Source: JBCCYM01 sp039190005 (GTDB lineage Bacteria > Pseudomonadota > Gammaproteobacteria > UBA12402). From it: DNA of 34,402 bases. The notes beneath the pieces were generated by a model that was not told where the DNA came from, did no database searches, and saw only the letters and a program-made list of their open reading frames with translations. This document shows, piece by piece, positions 1-7,043 of this stretch. The position numbers and the translations under genes were made by a program. Numbering within the stretch: position 1 is the stretch's first letter; the number at the start of each line of letters is the position of its first letter. The stretch is taken from NCBI GenBank assembly GCA_039190005.1, contig JBCCYM010000009.1:1-34402 (forward strand), given 5' to 3'.

Positions 1-85
1 CGTAATCAACTCCTATCCAAAAACAAAAATAAGCACGCTCAACTACTCTCTACTTCTATTTCATGAACAGCTTTTTCAATCAACA

Positions 86-132
86 TACCGGAAATCTCTA
101 CTTTGCCCTTTACCGGAAATTTCTATTTTGCC
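86..132. repeat. Two tandem 22-bp repeats, period 25
   Basis: Positions 86-107 and 111-132 are near-identical copies of TACCGGAAATYTCTAYTTTG followed by CC, differing at two pyrimidine positions. They lie in the gene-free left edge (1-145), where I see no convincing coding sequence. Tandem short repeats of this size occur at the ends of some insertion sequences (IS21-type multiple terminal repeats), so this may be a leftover IS end, but no transposase is visible in the window. Confidence 0.55.
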
Positions 133-145
133 TTGACAGTATTGC

Positions 146-484
146 TTACTTTCTCAGGATAACAGCCATGCTTTTTTTCAAAACTTTGGTAATATGTCCC
201 TTACCTTGGGTATCATTTGCCAGCAATATATCGCCGGCGGTAAATAGTTTCGTTTCACCACCACTGGCTTGAATTTCAACTTCCCCGGAAAGATAAACAA
301 TATACTGCGCGCGTGGAGCGGCATGCCAATCAAAACAGTCATTCGCGTCTGATTCTCTGAAAACTATATCACGGATCGTATAAGGTTGAGAATAAAATCC
401 AAGCGCTTCTTTTTCAGCAGGTTTAATTTCTACTTCTTTGAAATAAGAAAGTCCATCATGACTGTATAATTCGGTGTATTTCAT
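146..484 (-). CDS. Small cupin-fold protein
   Basis: This 112-residue protein reads as a single cupin barrel. The first cupin motif region is around residues 52-75 (WHAAPRAQYIVYLSGEVEI) and the second around 80-100 (FTAGDILLANDTQGKGH). The WHxxPRxQYxxxLSG pattern is typical of small stand-alone cupins of unknown substrate. Only H54 and H97 are obvious candidate metal ligands, so metal binding is uncertain. There is no signal peptide, so it is probably cytoplasmic. No strong Shine-Dalgarno precedes the ATG. It stands alone: downstream is the repeat pair at the window edge and upstream is a dense cluster of dispersed repeats. The fold call is fairly safe; the function is unknown. Confidence 0.7.
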   Translation of the reverse strand: MKYTELYSHDGLSYFKEVEIKPAEKEALGFYSQPYTIRDIVFRESDANDCFDWHAAPRAQYIVYLSGEVEIQASGGETKLFTAGDILLANDTQGKGHITKVLKKSMAVILRK

Positions 485-519
485 GCGTTTTAATTTTAGC
501 GCGAAATCTTTAGGTGATC

Positions 520-735
520 AAGCTGGGATCCCTGAGCTTGCCGTCCCTGAGCTCGTCGAAAGGCATCACAAGTTTTCCGAGGACGTGCTTGGGCTTCGAC
601 AAGCTCAGCCATCTTATACGTTGAGCCTGCCAAAGGGCGGTCCCTGAGCTTGTCGAAGGGTGGTCCCTGAGCCCGTCGAAGGGTGGCCCCTGAGCCTGCT
701 TGCCCTGAGCCTGTCGAAGGGTCGAAGGGCTGAAA
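520..735. repeat. Cluster of TCCCTGAGC-TGTCGAAGGG dispersed repeats
   Basis: At least six copies or part-copies of a short unit close to GGTCCCTGAGCCTGTCGAAG are packed here, one inverted (596-608, CTTCGACAAGCTC). The stretch 543-660 is a longer composite element that reappears, inverted, at about 30395-30505. The tail 667-730 reappears at about 32891-32950. An apparent 81-codon reading frame across it (496-741, minus) is only the translated repeat. The stretch between the cupin gene and queE holds nothing else. Confidence 0.9.
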
Positions 736-771
736 GATCAAAGGGTTAGCGGCAAGGTGAGCGCGCGACCG

Positions 772-1425
772 TTATTTCCCTTTGACATTACCCCATAAAT
801 ATTTATGCAACTGTATCTGCATGCGCACCGGTAATTGATCGGCAAGTATCCAATCGGCTAATTTTTGCGCGGGCAGCTGTTCACAGCTGGGCGAGAATAA
901 AACGGCTTTGTCACGCAAATTATAGTCATCCAGTATGGTTTTAGACCAACAATAATCGTCATAATCACAGATGACAAATTTTATCTCATCATGCTGATTC
1001 AAATGATCAAAATTAGACCAATCATTTTTTTTAACTTCGCCGGAAGCTGGTGTTTTGACATCAATAATTTTAATCACCCGCGGATCAACACGCGCGACCG
1101 ATAACGCGCCGCTGGTTTCCAGTGATACCGTATAATCCAAATCACATAAACGGCTGAGCAATACTAAACAATTGGGTTGCGCTAATGGTTCACCACCTGT
1201 TACCGTAATGTGTTTGGTATGGTATTGGGAGACTTCTTTAACAATATCATCAATCAAGCACGGCTTGCCGCCGGAGAACGCGTAAGCGGTATCGCAATAG
1301 TGACAACGTAATGGACAACCGGTTAAGCGAATAAAAACGGTGGGCAACCCCATAAGACTGGTTTCACCTTGTAGTGAATAGAAAATTTCAGTGATACGTA
1401 AACGTTGTTCTTTATTATTTATCAT
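772..1425 (-). CDS. queE: 7-carboxy-7-deazaguanine synthase (radical SAM)
   Basis: QueE converts 6-carboxy-5,6,7,8-tetrahydropterin to 7-carboxy-7-deazaguanine, the ring-contraction step of preQ0 synthesis for queuosine in tRNA. The radical-SAM cluster motif CxxxCxxC is C37, C41 and C44 (GCPLRCHYCDTAYAF), preceded by the family signature YSLQGETSLMGLPTVFIRLTG. The SAM-binding GGEP follows at about residue 98 (VTGGEPLAQP). Length 217 aa is normal for the family. Its ATG overlaps the stop of queD by four bases, so translation is probably coupled. It is the last gene of the rpsO-pnp-queCDE series. The later enzymes and folE are not in the window. Confidence 0.95.
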   Translation of the reverse strand: MINNKEQRLRITEIFYSLQGETSLMGLPTVFIRLTGCPLRCHYCDTAYAFSGGKPCLIDDIVKEVSQYHTKHITVTGGEPLAQPNCLVLLSRLCDLDYTVSLETSGALSVARVDPRVIKIIDVKTPASGEVKKNDWSNFDHLNQHDEIKFVICDYDDYCWSKTILDDYNLRDKAVLFSPSCEQLPAQKLADWILADQLPVRMQIQLHKYLWGNVKGK

Positions 1426-1790
1426 TTGCGATAACGCACATAGAAATCATCGGTTTCCCACAAAGTGACTTGGCTAATTTGGATGCGATCTTTTCGCAAT
1501 GATTGATCGCATTGTTCATAAATATATTTAGCAATATTTTCAGCGCTGGGAGACACACCGGCAAACCCGGGCAATTCATTGAGGTATTGATGATCCAACT
1601 GCGCGATAATTGGCTTGACGTGTTGTTTGATAATGTCACTATCGACCACAAACCCTAACTTATCCAACTGTGTGGCACTGACTTCCAATTCCAGTTTATA
1701 ATTATGACCATGCAGATTCGCGCACTTGCCATTATAGCCGTCAATTTTATGCGCCGCGCAAAATCGTAGGATTATGGTAATGCTATACAT
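1422..1790 (-). CDS. queD: 6-carboxy-5,6,7,8-tetrahydropterin synthase
   Basis: QueD makes 6-carboxytetrahydropterin from dihydroneopterin triphosphate, the step before QueE. The zinc-binding histidines are H14 (FCAAHKI) and H27/H29 (LHGH), with the catalytic cysteine C23 in KCANLHGHNY. The later DHQYLN and the C-terminal WET segment also match the PTPS-like fold. At 122 aa it has the expected size. It starts five bases after the queC stop and overlaps queE by four bases. I see no clear Shine-Dalgarno, which again suggests coupling to queC translation. Confidence 0.95.
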   Translation of the reverse strand: MYSITIILRFCAAHKIDGYNGKCANLHGHNYKLELEVSATQLDKLGFVVDSDIIKQHVKPIIAQLDHQYLNELPGFAGVSPSAENIAKYIYEQCDQSLRKDRIQISQVTLWETDDFYVRYRK

Positions 1791-1795
1791 ATTTT

Positions 1796-2479
1796 TTACT
1801 GATAATAACGGGTGCTGTCATCCATTCGCGCTTCTCTAAACCCTTTTTGTCGCAACACACAACTCTCACAACGCCCGCAAGCTTCGCCACGGTCATTGGC
1901 ACTGTAACAACTGACACTGATGCTGTAATCAACGCCAAGCGCAGCGCCTTTAAGAATAGTTTGCGCTTTGGACAAATGCAATAATGGCGCGTGAATTTTT
2001 AACGGCTGTCCTTCAACCGCGCGTTTAGTCGCCAGGTTCGCCATTTTTTCAAAGGCGGCAATGTATTCCGGACGACAATCGGGATAACCAGAATAATCAA
2101 TTTCAGAAACACCAATAAAAATATGGTCAGCGCGCAACATTTCCGCCCAACCTAAGGCCATGGATAAAAACATGGTATTTCTTGCCGGCACATAGGTAAT
2201 GGGTATGTCATCACTTGCTTCATACTCAGGCACGGACAACTGATCTGAAGTCAGCGCCGATCCACCCAGATCTTTTAAAAAATCCATAGGCACAATGTTA
2301 TGGGCTTTCACGCCAAATTGTTTACTGATCAGTTTCGCCGCGTTAAGCTCCGCCGTTGCTTTCTGACCATAAGCAAAGCTCATGGCATAACAATCGTAAC
2401 CTTCATGCGTGGCAATGGCAAGACAGGTGGTGGAATCCATACCACCTGATAATAACACTACCGCGGACGGATGACGCAT
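1796..2479 (-). CDS. queC: 7-cyano-7-deazaguanine synthase
   Basis: QueC uses ATP and ammonia to turn 7-carboxy-7-deazaguanine into preQ0. The PP-loop ATP-binding motif SGGMDS lies at residues 11-16. A four-cysteine zinc site is at the C terminus (C191, C201, C204, C207; CGRCESC). I chose the ATG at 2479 (227 aa) rather than the in-frame GTG at 2485, because an AGAGG at 2489-2493 sits nine bases from the ATG but only three from the GTG. The gene begins 15 bases after the pnp stop, so it probably belongs to the rpsO-pnp transcript. Joining preQ0 synthesis to pnp is not the usual E. coli order. Confidence 0.95.
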   Translation of the reverse strand: MRHPSAVVLLSGGMDSTTCLAIATHEGYDCYAMSFAYGQKATAELNAAKLISKQFGVKAHNIVPMDFLKDLGGSALTSDQLSVPEYEASDDIPITYVPARNTMFLSMALGWAEMLRADHIFIGVSEIDYSGYPDCRPEYIAAFEKMANLATKRAVEGQPLKIHAPLLHLSKAQTILKGAALGVDYSISVSCYSANDRGEACGRCESCVLRQKGFREARMDDSTRYYQ

Positions 2480-2494
2480 CGCCACATGCCTCTG

Positions 2495-4591
2495 TTATTG
2501 TTCAAAGACAGAAGGCTTCATACTCACGCGGATACGACCCTGTCGATCAATTTCTACCACTTTTACGGTAACCTGCTGATCCATTTTGAGCTGGCTATTA
2601 ATATCTTCAACCCGCTCATCGCAAATTTGTGAAATATGTAAAAACGCTTTTTTACCTGGCAAAATTTCAATAAACGCGCCAAAATCTTTAAGCCCTTCAA
2701 TTCGACCATCATAAATTTGTCCAACTTCAATGTCTTTGGTCAATTCCTCAACACGTTGTTGTGCCAGCTTACCGGACTCACCGTCAGTGGCGAAAATGTT
2801 GACTTTGCCATCGTCATCAATATCAATGGTGGCACCGGTTTCTTCACAAAGCTGACGAATGGTCGCGCCACCTTTACCGATGACATCACCAATTTTTTTC
2901 GGCTCAATATTCACAGTGATAATACGCGGCGCGTGTTGTGACATTTCCACTTTAGGCGAATCGATCACTTTAGCCATCTCACCGAGAATATGCAATCGGC
3001 CTTCTTTAGCTTGTTCCAAAGCACTTTCCATAATCTGACGGTTGATGCCGTTAATCTTAATATCCATTTGTAGGGCCGTAACCCCTTCGGCAGTACCGGC
3101 GACTTTAAAATCCATATCACCCAGGTGATCTTCGTCCCCTAAAATATCACTCAAGACCGCGAAACGATCTTCTTCTTTGATCAAGCCCATAGCGATACCA
3201 GCAACCGGCGCTTTAATTGGCACCCCGGCATCCATCAATGACAAACTCGAACCACATACGGTTGCCATCGAACTTGAACCATTGGATTCAGTAATTTCTG
3301 AGACAATACGCAACACATAAGGGAAACTATTATCTTCTGGCAGAACAGCTTGTACTGCCCGTTTTGCTAAACGTCCATGACCAATCTCACGACGTTTGGG
3401 ACCGGACATCATACCGGTTTCACCGACACAATAAGGTGGGAAATTATAATGTAGCATAAAGCGATTTCTAGATTCACCTTCAAGCGCGTCAATAAGCTGC
3501 GCGTCACGATCTGAGCCTAATGTCGCCGTCACAATAGCTTGCGTTTCACCGCGGGTAAATAATGCTGAACCATGCACTCGCGGCAGCAGTGATGTGCGAA
3601 TGGCAATCGGACGCACGGTGCGAGTGTCACGGCCATCAATTCTCGCCTTGCCTTCAAGGATTTGATCCCTGACTATACGTTTTTCCAACTTCGCGAACTC
3701 ATCCAATACGACTTTCTCATCGTATTTACTGTCATCTTCATCATCCGCCAATTGCGTCTTAGCTTGATCGCGTAATGTGCTTACCGCTTCATAACGGGTT
3801 AATTTTTCTGGAATTTGATAAGCGCGGATCAATTCGTCTTTAACACAGGCGCTAACCGCGTTTTTCAAATCTTCATTTTCCGTCTCCGCTTGCCAATCCC
3901 AATCGACAATGCCAGCTTCTTGCTTTAACGCGTTAATGGCGTCGATAGCGACCTGCATGTGTTGATGGCCATAAATCACCGCGTCCAACATGGTTTGTTC
4001 TGGTAATATTTTCGCTTCCGACTCCACCATTAAGACCGCTTGTTCTGTCCCGGCCACTACTAAATCAAGTTGTGAACTCGCTAATTCTTCGTCACTCGGG
4101 TTGAGCAAAAATTCACCATCCACATAACCTACACGAGCAGCACCAATCGGTCCGGCAAAAGGCACACCGGATAAACTAACCGCGGCTGAGGCACCGATGA
4201 TCGCGGCAATATCGGTAGAAACGGCTGGATCAAGCGACAATACTGTGGCAACCACTTGTACTTCATTATGAAAACCATCAGGAAACAAGGGTCTGATGGG
4301 TCGATCGATAAGACGAGAAGTCAGAATTTCTTTTTCACTCGGACGCCCTTCCCGCTTGAAAAACCCGCCTGGAATACGACCGGCGGCATAAGTTTTTTCC
4401 TGGTAATTGACTGTCAGGGGAAAGAAATCGGTGCCCGACTTTGCTTCTTTTTGCGCGACACAAGTCACAAGCACAACGGTGTCTTGAATACGCACCATCA
4501 CCGCCGCACTGGCTTGACGGGCAATTTCGCCGACTTCTAAAGTCACGCTGTGTTGACCGTATTGAAATGTTTTTTTGATTGGTTTAATCAT
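2495..4591 (-). CDS. pnp: Polyribonucleotide nucleotidyltransferase (PNPase)
   Basis: PNPase degrades RNA 3'-to-5' by phosphorolysis as a homotrimer, usually in the degradosome with RNase E. Two RNase PH-like cores are visible (about residues 1-230 and 310-550). The second holds the metal/phosphate-site acidic motif GDEDHLGDMDFKVAGT. The KH domain carries IGDVIGKGGATIRQL (about 555-615) and the S1 domain follows (about 620-690, GQIYDGRIEGLKDFGAFIEI). Length 698 aa is close to E. coli's 711. It lies 84 bases downstream of rpsO on the same strand, the conserved gammaproteobacterial order. In E. coli pnp is autoregulated through RNase III cleavage of this leader; whether that applies here cannot be read from the sequence. 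Confidence 0.98.
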   Translation of the reverse strand: MIKPIKKTFQYGQHSVTLEVGEIARQASAAVMVRIQDTVVLVTCVAQKEAKSGTDFFPLTVNYQEKTYAAGRIPGGFFKREGRPSEKEILTSRLIDRPIRPLFPDGFHNEVQVVATVLSLDPAVSTDIAAIIGASAAVSLSGVPFAGPIGAARVGYVDGEFLLNPSDEELASSQLDLVVAGTEQAVLMVESEAKILPEQTMLDAVIYGHQHMQVAIDAINALKQEAGIVDWDWQAETENEDLKNAVSACVKDELIRAYQIPEKLTRYEAVSTLRDQAKTQLADDEDDSKYDEKVVLDEFAKLEKRIVRDQILEGKARIDGRDTRTVRPIAIRTSLLPRVHGSALFTRGETQAIVTATLGSDRDAQLIDALEGESRNRFMLHYNFPPYCVGETGMMSGPKRREIGHGRLAKRAVQAVLPEDNSFPYVLRIVSEITESNGSSSMATVCGSSLSLMDAGVPIKAPVAGIAMGLIKEEDRFAVLSDILGDEDHLGDMDFKVAGTAEGVTALQMDIKINGINRQIMESALEQAKEGRLHILGEMAKVIDSPKVEMSQHAPRIITVNIEPKKIGDVIGKGGATIRQLCEETGATIDIDDDGKVNIFATDGESGKLAQQRVEELTKDIEVGQIYDGRIEGLKDFGAFIEILPGKKAFLHISQICDERVEDINSQLKMDQQVTVKVVEIDRQGRIRVSMKPSVFEQ

Positions 4592-4675
4592 AATATCTCC
4601 GAATAAATAATTCTGTTTTGATAAGCTAAGAGGGATTATTAAGCTATCGGTTTTTTTTAATGTGGCACTAAAGAA

Positions 4676-4942
4676 TTAACGACGTAGACCAAGTTTCTTG
4701 ATCAAATCATAATAGTCTTTAGCGTTTTTCCGCTTCACATAATCCAAAAGTTTACGTCGTTGATTAATCTTTTTTTGTAATCCACGACGTGAATGATTGT
4801 CATGCTTGTGGGTTTTGAAATGTTCCGTGAGTTTACGTATATCCGCTGTCAATAAGGCAATCTGCACGGCAGCGGAACCGGTATCATTTTCTTTGACCTG
4901 ATAGTCTTTTATAATTTGTTGTTTTTCATCAACTGTTAACAT
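4676..4942 (-). CDS. rpsO: 30S ribosomal protein S15
   Basis: S15 is a primary 16S rRNA binding protein of the small subunit platform. At 88 aa it has the exact usual length and the typical four-helix sequence: VQIALLTADIRKLTEHF, the 16S-binding loop KHDNHSRRGLQ, and a C-terminal YYDLIKKLGLRR. It is the first gene of the rpsO-pnp-queCDE series. A GAGG at 4950-4953 reads as the Shine-Dalgarno (TGAGGAAAATACATG on the mRNA). The leader between the promoter at 5064-5093 and the ATG carries alternative base-pairings, a plausible site of S15 feedback control. Confidence 0.98.
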   Translation of the reverse strand: MLTVDEKQQIIKDYQVKENDTGSAAVQIALLTADIRKLTEHFKTHKHDNHSRRGLQKKINQRRKLLDYVKRKNAKDYYDLIKKLGLRR

Positions 4943-4979
4943 GTATTTTCCTCATATAAATAATCTGTGGCGAGTATAA

Positions 4980-5026
4980 GAGGATTCAGGATTAAGAGCG
5001 CCGATGCTCTCTCAATACTTAATCCT
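4980..5026 (-). promoter_or_regulatory. rpsO leader with alternative hairpins
   Basis: In the mRNA sense, AGGATTAAG (5026-5018) can pair with CTTAATCCT (4996-4988), enclosing AGAGC/GCTCT. The first segment can instead pair, as GAGGATT, with a second AATCCTC at 4986-4980. Two mutually exclusive pairings directly ahead of rpsO resemble the principle of the known S15 autoregulatory leaders, although the fold is not the E. coli one as far as I can see. There is no U-run, so it is not a simple terminator. Confidence 0.45.
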
Positions 5027-5063
5027 CCCCATCTCAGCCGTAACATACCCTAAGGTAAAACGC

Positions 5064-5093
5064 ATTTTATGCGAAAATCTATTGGAAAAGCAA
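5064..5093 (-). promoter_or_regulatory. Likely rpsO promoter
   Basis: On the minus strand TTGCTT (5093-5088) and TAAAAT (5069-5064) are separated by 18 bp. The -10 lies in the small palindrome CGCATTTTATGCG (5061-5073). This would give a leader of roughly 115 nt ahead of rpsO. Confidence 0.45.
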
Positions 5094-5161
5094 GTTTTTT
5101 GCGGAAAATCTTGCACTACTTTGTTATGTAAGGTATTCTATTTTCATTAATTACACAATTC

Positions 5162-5190
5162 TTGATAACTTCTTGACGCTATGATATAAG
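5162..5190 (+). promoter_or_regulatory. Promoter of the metzincin-like gene
   Basis: TTGATA (5162-5167) and TATAAG (5185-5190) are 17 bp apart. The expected transcription start is about 5197, only some six bases before the ATG at 5203, and no Shine-Dalgarno is present. The mRNA may be nearly leaderless, or a start further in is used. Confidence 0.4.
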
Positions 5191-5202
5191 TGAATAAATT
5201 AC

Positions 5203-6231
5203 ATGCCCTATCAAAAAAAACCAACTATAGCTAAAATTGATGCAAAACTAGTGCGTTCCTTGCTTGCTCCTAATCCTCTTGCACTTTGGTACATGGAAGA
5301 TATTAAGCAAACAGAAGATCCTTTGCAAAGAAAAGAAAAAAATTCTATTTATGTCACTTTTGACATCGGATCATTAGACACCCCAGAGATGAAGAGAATG
5401 TTTCTAGATCACGAGTGTCCAATTATATCATTACCTAAAAAACACAGAAAAACTATACAGAAATATCTTCGTGAATTTAGCACAGGTCTGAAACAATGGC
5501 TTAATGTGACCCTTAAAGATTTACCAAAATTTAATCCTATGGAAAGTGATTTTCTTGATAAGAATATTCTAGTTATTAGAGGATGTAATCAACCAAACAT
5601 GCAGACTTTTGCTTCCGCAGGATCGGTCATGAATTTCAATTCTAATGGATACCCAGGAACACTCATGAAAACCTTGATACTTAATATTAGACTTATTCCC
5701 AATAAATTACTGAAATCAGGATTTGGTAAAATTACAACTAACCACGAACTAGGACACATTTTTAACCTAGACCATCCATATTATGCTACAGAACCACCAA
5801 AAATAAAAAAAATCGGCTTTGTTTACCCTCAACCTGATGAAAATTTCTATAGATCTACTAGAATGCATGCATTACCTGAAGGTTTTTTAAACTGCTATAA
5901 GCACTTAAATCTAAATTATATTGATAAGCAATATCCTGATCTCTACTTACCAAAATCTTCTTATGAAAACCTGCCGTTATGTAAATGGCAATATAAAATG
6001 AAAGAACTATCCATTACTGATATTTTTAGCAAAGAAGATTGGATTGCAATGTCAGAACAATGGAAATTAACGCATAATAGAAGCTATGTTTCGCCTTACA
6101 AAAACCCAAATTATGTTCCACCTTATGAAAATCCAGATGTGAAATCTATATTAACTTATCACTATCTAATTCCAGCTATCATTTCTTTTGCCGCTATATT
6201 ATTCCAGATTGCCTTTCGTAATAGAAGATAA
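5203..6231 (+). CDS. Metzincin-like zinc protease with C-terminal anchor
   Basis: I do not recognise this 342-aa protein as a named family. The clear motif is HELGHIFNLDH at residues 181-191. It matches the metzincin zinc site HExxHxxGxxH (H181, E182, H185, H191), with Asn instead of the usual Gly, and is closest in spelling to matrixins. A possible Met-turn is RMHALPEG about 30 residues on. Ahead of it, NFNSNGYPGTL and the beta-like TLILNIRLI could form the edge strand of the active site. There is no signal peptide. The C terminus has a short duplication (YVSPYKNPN/YVPPYENPD, about 299-316) and one hydrophobic segment (about 319-337) ending in RNRR, so it may be tail-anchored. The gene stands alone, is visibly more AT-rich than its neighbours, and is probably acquired. 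Protease activity is inferred. Confidence 0.65.
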   Translation: MPYQKKPTIAKIDAKLVRSLLAPNPLALWYMEDIKQTEDPLQRKEKNSIYVTFDIGSLDTPEMKRMFLDHECPIISLPKKHRKTIQKYLREFSTGLKQWLNVTLKDLPKFNPMESDFLDKNILVIRGCNQPNMQTFASAGSVMNFNSNGYPGTLMKTLILNIRLIPNKLLKSGFGKITTNHELGHIFNLDHPYYATEPPKIKKIGFVYPQPDENFYRSTRMHALPEGFLNCYKHLNLNYIDKQYPDLYLPKSSYENLPLCKWQYKMKELSITDIFSKEDWIAMSEQWKLTHNRSYVSPYKNPNYVPPYENPDVKSILTYHYLIPAIISFAAILFQIAFRNRR

Positions 6232-6302
6232 TAAACAAACTACTTTATTACTTGTGAAAACTTTGTTGAATTAAGAATAAAAGCCCATATCGAAAGTGAT
6301 TT

Positions 6303-7043
6303 TTATTCTTGCGACTGCCCACCCTCAAGAATATTAGCGTGCAGCATCTTCGAGCGTATCTTACCAATCGCTCGGGTTGGGTTTAAGCCTTTAGGGCAAA
6401 CTTGCACGCAGTTCATGATGCCACGACAGCGGAATAGGCTAAAGGGATCGCTTAATCGTTGTAGTCTTTCATCGGTAGCGGTATCGCGGGAATCGGCAAT
6501 AAAACGATAGGCTTGCAACAAACCGGCAGGACCGACAAATTTATCCGGATTCCACCAAAAAGATGGGCAAGCTGTTGAGCAACAGGCACATAAAATACAT
6601 TCATAAAGGCCGTCAAGTTCAGCACGTTCTTCCTGTGACTGTAAACGTTCTTTTGCCGGCGCTTCCTCATCATTTTGCAAATATGGTTCAATGCTGCGGT
6701 ATTGCTTATAAAACTGTTTCATATCCACGACCAGATCACGCACGACGGGCAAACCCGGCAATGGGCGAATTACTATCGGTGATTTTAAGGAACGAATTGG
6801 GGTAATACACGCCAGACCATTACGTCCATTGATATTCATGCCATCGGAACCACACACGCCTTCACGGCAGGAGCGACGAAATGTTAATGTCGCGTCTTGT
6901 TCTTTGATGGCAAACAAGGCATCCAAAACCATGACGCAATTATGCTTATCGACATCAACGTCATAAACCTGCTCGCGTGGCGCACTGTCTTTTTCAGGGT
7001 CGTAACGGTATATTTTAAATTTGAAAATCGATGACTTACTCAT
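6303..7043 (-). CDS. sdhB: Succinate dehydrogenase iron-sulfur subunit
   Basis: SdhB carries electrons from the flavoprotein to quinone in complex II. The [2Fe-2S] site is C59, C64, D67 and C79 (CREGVCGSD...GLAC), with Asp as fourth ligand as in E. coli. The [4Fe-4S] and [3Fe-4S] sites are in CILCACCSTACP and CRGIMNCVQVCPKG. At 246 aa it is slightly longer than the E. coli protein (238). Its ATG overlaps the sdhA stop by four bases, and it is the last gene of sdhCDAB. No sucAB follows: a convergent unrelated gene lies downstream. A 10-bp inverted repeat (6273-6282/6301-6310) overlaps the stop codon and could act in termination. Confidence 0.98.
   Translation of the reverse strand: MSKSSIFKFKIYRYDPEKDSAPREQVYDVDVDKHNCVMVLDALFAIKEQDATLTFRRSCREGVCGSDGMNINGRNGLACITPIRSLKSPIVIRPLPGLPVVRDLVVDMKQFYKQYRSIEPYLQNDEEAPAKERLQSQEERAELDGLYECILCACCSTACPSFWWNPDKFVGPAGLLQAYRFIADSRDTATDERLQRLSDPFSLFRCRGIMNCVQVCPKGLNPTRAIGKIRSKMLHANILEGGQSQE

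Noticed and set aside
63..272. 69-codon frame at the left edge
   Set aside because: It overlaps the cupin gene on the other strand and translates the tandem repeat.
496..741. 81-codon reading frame on the minus strand
   Set aside because: It is a translation of the CTGAGC-TGTCGAAGG repeat cluster, with no ribosome site and low-complexity residues.
4592..4675. Terminator between rpsO and pnp
   Set aside because: The run of eight T is on the plus strand, opposite to transcription, and the GATAGCTTA/TAGCTTATC pairing is imperfect.
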